A DNA stretch of 64,000 nt, taken from NCBI GenBank assembly GCA_020631735.1, contig CM036167.1, forward strand, positions 186,001 through 250,000, written 5' to 3'. The translations under genes and the position numbers were made by a program. The notes beneath the pieces were generated by a model. It did not search any database. It saw only the letters and a list, made by a program, of their open reading frames with translations, and was not told where the DNA came from. Below, one piece after another: positions 56,414 to 64,000 of the stretch; the first letter of the stretch is position 1, and the number at the start of each line of letters is the position of its first letter. This DNA comes from Saccharum officinarum. Its lineage: Eukaryota > Streptophyta > Magnoliopsida > Poales > Poaceae.

Positions 56414-59400
56414 CTACTTGGCCGCATACCAATTCTGTGCACACTTGGCATCAACAGCAAGGTCAACCTTCAGGATATTTGTGCCGTAGAAGGGCTTAGA
56501 CATACACTCAACCACTATGGACTTGGCCAGCTCCGCAGACTCTGAAGGCCCTTCCAGTATCACTTCATCATGCACCTGAAAGATGGAGCTGTCAGTTCTG
56601 CTAGGTCTAAATTTATGTTGCATTTTTTTTAAAAAAAAAACTAGAAACTACTCCCTCCGTTCCAAATTATAAGACGTTTCGGGTTTTCTAGATTCATAGC
56701 TTTTGCTAAACACCTAGATATATGTTATGTCTAGATACATAGTAAAAGCTATGAATCTTGAAATGCCAAAGTGTCTTATAATTTAGGACAGAGGAAGTAG
56801 AATAGTATTCTGGGGGGAAAAAATCTGCAACCATCAATGTATCCATTTTGACTCAATATGGGATACCAAAGGTCAAGCACTCTAGTTACAGGAGGCATAG
56901 AAAAGCAATGTGACTTTATGCATGAACTACCTGCAAGAGTAGCGTCCAACCAAGCTCCTTGAGACGAGTATTCCTGTCTATCTCAAGCATCGCACACATA
57001 GCAACATCAGCTGCACTGCCCTGTGGTGTTCAAAGAAAATAATTTCAGCACAAAACTAATTTCAACAACGAGTTGCAATAGACAGTGATCACCTGTACAG
57101 GAGCATTGATAGCAGCACGCTCAATGTGACCCCTTTGGCCAGAAGTTGCATGAACCATATTTGGAAAACGGCGTGATCGCCCAAGCAAAGTATAAACTTC
57201 ACTCTTCTCATGTGCTAGCTGTTTCTGTTTCATTTGCCAAGCCAGAACCTCCTTTCTATCGCTATACCAGAGTTTCAGTGTATCTTTTGCTTCCTTAACA
57301 GAAACCTGATAAGAGAGGAAGGGTTACAAGAAGCCATGAAGGCTACATTTCTTGTAAACATGGCTACTCAGCAAGCGTGTTGCTGACTGGTACAAACCCA
57401 GTAATCCAAAGCTCAGACTTAAGTGCAATGCACACTAAAGTTGAATTGCTGCTTAATTTAGAGCTATGTTTGTTTGACAAGTTTGTACCTTCCAATCACG
57501 AGCAAGCCCATGGGGCGTTTTCCCATATGCAATGGAGAAATTTAGCATCTTAGCTTTCCTCCTCTCAGCGCCAAAAGCATCCTACATCACAAGAAAAGCA
57601 TTAGAGTCCATTTTTGTTTCATACACGCCATGTATATTCCCATGCTAATAACATTTCCTAGATCCATATCCCTAATTAACTCCACAGTGTACAAGTTCTG
57701 GACCAGACGACATGGAAGGTAAAAGGAAAAGGAAAGGAAACTGTATGTGCATGGAAGTGCAGTACAAAAACTAATAACCTAGTAGCGCTGAACATAATTT
57801 TAACAATTAGATGGGATCAACATAATTCTCAGAAACACCATTAAAGCTAGCATACCTTCAACAATGGCACAGGAGGTTTCTCTTGACCGGGTTGAGGATG
57901 CCACTCAAGAATTACTTTCTCTTCTTCAACAGCCTCACGAATATGCTGATACATGTTCATGGCTGTCCTGGAATGGAAGTCGCCGCCAGCTCTGAAAGCA
58001 TCTAACATGCTTTTACAATCAGCAAGATGCGCCAATATCCTGAGTTCCAGCTACACACAAAACAAATTTGTCTTTTTACTTGGAACTAGTATCATCAGCA
58101 TACAAACATTCAAAAACTATACTGCGCACAAGCATACCTGACCATAATCAGCAACAATAAGAGTGTTCCCTGGAGCTGCAACAAAAGCTTGGCGGATTTT
58201 ATACCTATCCTTCTCAAGCGCAGGTTGGTTCTGTCATGTAGTAATTTAGATCACAAGTTCAACAAATTACTTGATGTAGGTATCACAGTACTACAATATT
58301 TAAAGCAACAAGCTCACAACTTGCAACACTTGACAAAACATTTCTCATCTTTTGGTTATCATATTAAATACTGAAACAACCAGGGCTACCTATTTTGGCA
58401 GAAACAAAACAGAGCTTATTTTAATAATATCAGTGCCAGTTCTTCATTTATGTTCATCCAGTCCACACATATTAAGAATACAGAACTTGCCAATCTAAGT
58501 ATCTAACTGCTGCATACATTTGGGTAACAGATTATTGTCCATTTGAGTACATTAGCTTGAACCTATCATCTAGCTTTGTCAGTATAATACTGCCTGTTTC
58601 AAGCTAGGGTCCAAGATTCAAACTTCCTGTTGGTCCTTTTCTGAAATGCTCTAATATGTAGAAAGACAGCCCAAATCCTGCATAATTCTTGACCTCTAGA
58701 ATGTCATTTCATACTGCAAAACACGTGCAAACTCCCTAAAATCATAAATGCCAACCTGTAAATTTGGTGCCCTTGCCGATAAACGCCCTGTTTCTGTGTT
58801 GATATTTAAGGAACAGTGGATCCGCCCTTCCTTACATGATATATGATTTCCCTGCCAGGGGAACAAAATGATATAATAAATATAAATAGGATAAAGATAC
58901 AAATAGATAACTAAGATTAGTAAGTGATTGCTCGCATAGCCATGTGTACAATAATGACTGATGCAACGCAATCTACATTTTAGAGTAGGTGGAGCCAGCT
59001 CACCTGTAGAGGAAGAATGAAGTTGGATATTAAAGAGTCAATAGAACAGATCTCACACAAAGCTGCAATGGCATGGCATGCTTCTTTTCCTTCCTTTCCT
59101 CCTCCAAATGCATCATATGCAGTTCCATAAGAAGAGATGTCTTCTAGATCACAATTGGAAATTTCAGAATGACTACCACATTCATCATCATTTACATCAT
59201 CTGTTGAGTAAACAAGATCTGATGGAACCTTCCCAGCCAAATTTCTCAATGCATCCCCACTAACTGAAGGCCAGCCACTTGCAGTAAATAGATCAGTTTT
59301 CAAGTCTTCCACAATGCTGAAAAGTTCAATTGTGCGATACTTTGGAACCTTCTTGCCTTCTGAAACTGCAGTTTCATCGTTAGGCACTTTAATAGCTTTA

Positions 59401-62400
59401 TTCTTTGGCAAAAAATCACCAGGTTTGTCTCTGTACAAAGATTAAAAACGTCAAGATATCTAGCGATTGCATGCAACAAATATCTAGGATACAAACTTAA
59501 ACATACATTGACTAAAGTTTTTTTTTCCTTTTGTTTTCTATTTAATAGACATACAGGAACCTCTGCTCTCTAAGTGACAGATGGATGATGAAGAATACAC
59601 AAAATCTGGATACCCAAAAGGAACTTTGAAGAGAGAATATATGATGGTGAGGGTTATACCTGTTCTCTATACCACCAAAGAAGAGTTGTCGAATCTGAGT
59701 ATCACTATTAACATTCATGTATTTTGCATCAGGGCAATACTTAGATGCCCACTTCCGAAATTTATCTGCAGCTAATTTGCGTTGTGCAACAGCAACCTTT
59801 TCAATCTCTGAAAGGTAAGCACGGTCAACAAGCATTCCAGCTGTTTCCATTTTTACAAGAATAGCACCGAAAGGACGCCAATACTCCTCATAGAAATCAT
59901 ACAATGAACCTCTGGGGCAACCGTCAAAAGTCCAAGGCTTCCTTTCAAGCTTGCTTTTCAAGCTTTCATAAAGCCTCAAGGTGCTCATGGAATCTAATGA
60001 AGAATAGCTGATCCACAATTCTCTGTCTTCTCTTTGTAAAATTTCAATAGGCTCGATTGCGGTAATCTTCCCTTCTGATCCATCTTTCTTTATCTTTTTC
60101 CTACCAAAGATGGTTTTCATTGATCTCTTCCCAATCTTTCGCAATTCCTTTGAGACAACACCCATGACCCTATGATCATTTGTAAGTCCCTCAAGAGAAT
60201 ATCCTCCATCCGTTCTTCTTGAAGAATCCCAAAGTCTTGCAAGATGCATTGTATCAGCATGAAATCCAGCAACTTTAATTCCATAGTTCTCTATGACATG
60301 ACTATCAAAACTATAGTTGTGCCAAACCTACATAAGAAAAATAGATACTTGCTTAAGATTCAAACGATTAGACAACAGAGGTATATGTTTTATCCTATTC
60401 CTATACATTTCATAAATAGCAAAGTTTGACTAGAGATGGCAAAAAAAAAAGGGTAAAGTCAGTGAAAAAAGATAATTCAGCATGCAACACATAGTAGAGT
60501 TGTAAGCATGAGTTTTAAGCTGCATATCACCTTCCTGATTGATGAATCCTCAAAAAATGGGGCAAACTCCTTGAGGACATCTGGTCCACCATCCAGCACA
60601 TCCACCCAAATGCATGTCTTGCCATTTCCAAAATCAGCTTCAGCACCTTTAGTGCCAGAGTAGATGCTAAAGCATGTGACCTTTCCATGGCCAACTGGTG
60701 TCTCTTGTTTAACATCAATATCTACCTGCATAGCATTGAAGTCTCCTGAATTATAATACCAAAGAGTCGATATGCATTCAAAAGGGAAGAAAGTTTCCCA
60801 ACATATAACTCAATTCTCCAGTAATAGGGATGCAAGTCCCACTTTTTTGTCATTGGACCGACCCAAAACTTGCTAAAATGAACTAAAATGACATATAAAA
60901 GGGGCAGACCCAGTGCCAGAGGCTCCCACACGAGTGGGGTCTGGGGAAGGGAATAACCGAAGCAAAGTCTTACCCCCGCAGAAATTCTGCAGAGAGACGG
61001 CTTCGAACCCAGGACCTGGTGACTCGGCGAGCTAGCACTCACCAACTGCACCAGGCCTGCCCTTCAACTAAAATGACATATCATTTCATTAATTTAGGGA
61101 AAGAAATGAACCAGAACAGCATGCTACGTAATTAATTAGCTGACCCAGAAAACACCATTGCATACCCGTGTGCATCCCTGCCCAGTACATACCACTGAAC
61201 CAACAAGATGATGATGGGTATCTACTATTCTACTCGCTGTTCAAGACACATGACAATAGTGACACCTTTTCCCCTCATTTTTCATGGATGTCATAGTGAA
61301 CAACAAAGGAATAGGTAGGCATAAATGATGCATAATGAACATAAGTTGCAGAAAGAAGCAGACACTAGAATAAAAATGGGTGGGTATCTAGTCATATGTT
61401 GAACGTCGATTAATGAATGCTAAAGGAGTATATACTACCTGATTGAATATGTCAATATTAGATTTAGGCAACAAGTCATGACCGATGTAAATTACATAAA
61501 GCATTTACATAGATGTCTGAACAATCGCAAAAGGCTTAATGCCTTACCTCTGTGTCACATGCATGAATATAATTTCTGTACTTCGTAGTAAGCAGTTGAA
61601 CAACACTCTTAGCTGACATGACATTGTCAACCACCAGAACTTTGTCATAGATGGTAGCAAGTGCCTTCCGCGCATCTATAGACTCCTGGGATAAGGGCGC
61701 TCTAGCTGGAGAAGGTTGTACCGTCTCCTTGGGTGAGCATTCATTCACATCTTTAGCATGGCCATCTGTAGCATTTTCATCAAATGGCAAGCTTGTTTCA
61801 ACTTCAGAGATTTTCGGCAGAGGAGAACGAAACTTGGGACCATTAGGCCAATGAGCCTCCACTTCAGATTCCTTAGGCCTCTTCACTGGTTTAATGTCAT
61901 CGTTGACAACACTGGTCAGTGCTGTCACAGCAACTGCAGCACGATTAATCGCATGATGCTTTGCCAATTCCGTGTTGGCGTGCCTATTCGCAAGAGAATT
62001 CGGTGCCATCCGTTGTCTTACACTGTGCAATAGAGATTGGTTGGGGCTCTTGAAATCTTCCAAGGGTTCATGATGGAAAATACCCGACCCTAGATGAGTG
62101 GAACCATTACTATTGCTGGCTTTGCTTAAGGATAACCTCCTGCTCTCGTCAGCCCATTCTTGCGCGCCGCTACTTTGCACATTAAAGTTGACACATACTG
62201 GAAGCTTAGGAGCTCGGCTGTCTTGAATTCCAAGGACTGAGCTCTGGGAGTACTCCTGCCTGGCAATCAGCCATTCTAAAAGTCAGAGGCGAAACACCAA
62301 ATGATGGACATTTTTTAATGGCTGCTATTAGGCCAAATAGGTAGGATACTCTGGAGGAACATCATCACATGTTGGTCGCTAACAAAGTTAAGCAAAAACA

Positions 62401-62868
62401 CTACCACCAGAAGCAATAGCTCCGTCCTGCAGGCTATGGATGCAGAGCCAAATTACAGAACAGACAATATCTGACTCACTCATCCCCCTGATTGGTTCAT
62501 AGATAGAGATTACTAGCATCCATCCAGAACCCGACACGCAAGGTTCCAACAACGACAGTAATCACCAGAATATCAACACAGCATCGAGCTAACCAAAGTG
62601 CAAACCTCTATCTAATCAAATGTTCTATCACCATCGCCGCTACGGCCTAATCACGCAGCGCCATGAGCTCTAAGGTCACCGGAACGAGCATTGAACCGCT
62701 AAACAGTAGGGGGGGGGTGCATTACCTTCTGGCGCCAGTGAACGGCGACATCATGGAGCGGCCGCGGCGGCGTGAGCGGAAGGGCGAGGGCGCCCAGGGA
62801 GGCGCGGAGCACGGGCACCGCCGTAGCAGTGGGGGCGCCGGTGCGGGCACCGCCCCGGCCATCGCCAT
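56414..62868 (-). CDS. Organellar DNA polymerase I-like (POP/PolI family), 12 exons, complete
   Basis: Replicative and repair polymerase of plant plastids and mitochondria. Exons (minus): 62868-62726, 62259-61548, 60725-60531, 60327-59660, 59430-59004, 58851-58756, 58230-58138, 58050-57856, 57581-57489, 57305-57093, 57020-56931, 56575-56414. All joints are GT-AG and keep frame, giving 1028 residues, the usual size. The N-terminus (MAMAGAVPAPAPPLLRRCPC) is an Ala/Arg/Ser-rich transit peptide. 3'-5' exonuclease: Asp283/Glu285 (ACDTE), Asp358 (HNYSFD), Tyr458/Asp462 (YSSLD). Polymerase: motif A Asp775 (ADYGQLELR), motif B Arg850-Lys854-Phe858-Tyr862, motif C His977-Asp978-Glu979 (VHDEV). It ends AQNWYAAK like homologues. 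Whether it is the A or B paralogue I cannot tell. Start chosen at the first ATG (62868); a second Met follows at codon 3. Confidence 0.95.
56651..56797. mobile_element. Stowaway MITE in the last intron of the polymerase gene
   Basis: CTCCCTCCGTTCCAAATTAT ... TTATAATTTAGGACAGAGGAAG with TA on both sides (56649-56650, 56798-56799). The inside is largely self-complementary (CTAGATTCATAGCTTTTGCT / AGTAAAAGCTATGAATCTTG). Confidence 0.88.
60897..61065 (-). mobile_element. Au-type SINE in intron 2 of the polymerase gene
   Basis: Read on the minus strand it starts GAAGGGCAGGCCTGGTGCAG (Pol III A-box region), has GGGTTCGAAGCC (B box), and ends CACTGGGTCTGCCCC plus T. This is the tRNA-derived Au SINE type. 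A perfect 16-bp target duplication AACTAAAATGACATAT flanks it (60881-60896 and 61066-61081). Confidence 0.9.
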
Positions 62869-63606
62869 GGACCCCACGAGCCGCCTCAGCCTCCCGCCCC
62901 CTCCCCCAACTCCCCCGCCGCCGCAGCCGAGCCCGCAGGGCGCCGTTTTGGACCACACCGCGCGGCGCGGGCGAGGCGAGGCACACGTCTAGGGTTGAGA
63001 ACGGGTGGCGCTGGGCGCAGGCATCAGCGGCGGCCTCCGGGAGGCGAATGGAGCGTAGCGGGAAGCGGCGGCGGGAGGAGGAGGCAGGGGCAGCTGGCCA
63101 GTTGGGAGACGCGGACTTGAGGAGGGGGATAGGGAGAGGCAGGGTTTACGCCAGCGCCAACGGTGGAATTCGGAATCGTATCTGTGCCTCCGCCTCTCGT
63201 GTCGCGGCTGCCAAGCGGGGACAGGGACCAGGAACACGGGGGCAGCCGCAGCGCAGGCGTTGGTGGTGTCCCGGGACCCGGTCTTTTTCTGCTACGTGCA
63301 CACCGTGGCCGCCACCAGCGTGTCTGGCAATATTGGTCTCTTGTGGGTGTTGTTTCTTTTGGTGTGTACAGTGTACACAAATACACATCCGTCGGTGTGG
63401 GCGTTATGGTTGTTTATTGGTGGGTTTAGACGTTTGGTGGATGATTTTGAAAGTTTAATTAGGTTGGTGGACCTCCTAACCATGCAAGATGGTGGGCACA
63501 TGCGTTAGTTGAAAGGTTAGTTCTCATTCTTTTTTAGGTACACAATTATTAATTCACTAGTAGCTACTCTTCGTTCCATCCTAAGACGTTTTTGTAGCAT
63601 ATACTG
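62869..63606. other. Upstream region of the polymerase gene
   Basis: 62869-63290 is very GC-rich, a promoter/5' UTR-type CpG-dense stretch. Long frames on both strands (62772-63458 plus, 63024-63386 minus) are by-products of that composition. No TATA box is apparent. 63290-63606 is ordinary non-coding DNA. Confidence 0.5.
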
Positions 63607-63800
63607 AGGCCTTGTTTGGCCGGGCTTGTGGCTCCGGCTCTTTGGAGAAGGGGTCGGAGGAGCCACAAAACGTCTGGCTTCTACGTGTTCCTAGATCATT
63701 TCACTGGAAGAGAGAAAAATAATTTTTATAAATAATGTTGCTATAAGGGCTAGTACAAGAGGAGCCAAAACCATAAAAAGTTATATTGAATATGCCCTAA
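63607..63800. mobile_element. hAT-type MITE remnant
   Basis: GGCCTTGTTTGGCCGGGCTTGTGGCTCCGGCTC followed by GGAGGAGCCACAAAACG and TCATTTCACTGGAAGAGAGAAAAATAATTTTTATAAATAATG is the interior of a frequent grass MITE. The right terminus was not found. Confidence 0.5.
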
Positions 63801-64000
63801 GGATCAAACAAAATAACCTAAATACCCTCACAAAAGTATCGCTGGACAACAATAAATTGGTATTGGACAATGTGAAACAATGCGGTTGTGCCCTTTTGTG
63901 AGACATATTTTAGATGCTATTAAGGTCTTTCTTTGTAGGATGAAGAAAGTACATGTCTATTAAAAATATAATCAAAGGTTTTATGCTATCTTGGAACCAC
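63801..64000. other. AT-rich window end, nothing recognised
   Basis: No frame, repeat or motif of note. Confidence 0.4.

Noticed and set aside
62772..63458. 228-codon plus-strand frame upstream of the polymerase gene
   Set aside because: Overlaps the polymerase first exon antisense; Arg/Ala/Gly-rich by composition with no domain.

Overview
This window looks like a transposon-rich intergenic stretch of a grass nuclear genome, most likely a panicoid or Andropogoneae species such as sorghum, sugarcane or Miscanthus (inference). The grounds are nested SIRE/Maximus Copia, CACTA, LINE, LARD, Stowaway, hAT-MITE and Au-type SINE insertions, GC-rich grass-style first exons, and grass-type BAHD, mTERF and organellar DNA polymerase genes. 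Nothing suggests a prokaryote.

Layout, left to right. 1-1246 is the end of a Copia LTR (solo, or the 3' LTR of an element outside the window). 1247-26252 is a decayed CACTA-type transposon landscape: a TNPD N-terminal fragment, a ~690-bp tandem repeat, a GC-rich leader, a long intron-like stretch full of CT/ACT microsatellites, and a multi-exon gene with a Ulp1-like C48 protease domain. It ends in subterminal inverted repeats and a CACTA terminus. A complete 13.4-kb SIRE-type Copia element with a perfect 5-bp target duplication (5376-18793) is nested inside. 26253-27165 holds an antisense LINE tail and a hAT-like MITE.

27466-28904 is an intact two-exon BAHD acyltransferase gene. It faces a convergent, inverted and gutted copy of itself (29534-31252), which carries a foldback insertion. 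33035-48831 is a young LARD-like LTR retrotransposon with 5.37-kb LTRs, a 5.05-kb internal region without recognisable gag or pol, tRNA-iMet PBS, polypurine tract and 5-bp target duplication.

49355-55466 is an mTERF pseudogene split by a nearly 5-kb L1-type LINE whose ORF2 is open for 1198 codons. 56414-62868 (minus strand) is a complete 12-exon organellar DNA polymerase I-like gene. I reconstructed all exon joints by hand; they give 1028 residues with all exonuclease and polymerase motifs. It carries a Stowaway MITE and an Au-type SINE in introns. The right end is its upstream region plus a MITE-like remnant.

Only two host genes look functional: the BAHD acyltransferase and the organellar DNA polymerase. 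The most interesting features are the convergent BAHD inverted duplication, which could yield double-stranded RNA, and the CGTCCGGTCA palindromic arrays. These arrays sit just upstream of each SIRE TATA box and recur inside the element upstream of its third ORF. A third is the decay pattern of the CACTA and Copia genes, where nearly every stop codon replaces a Gln or Trp codon.
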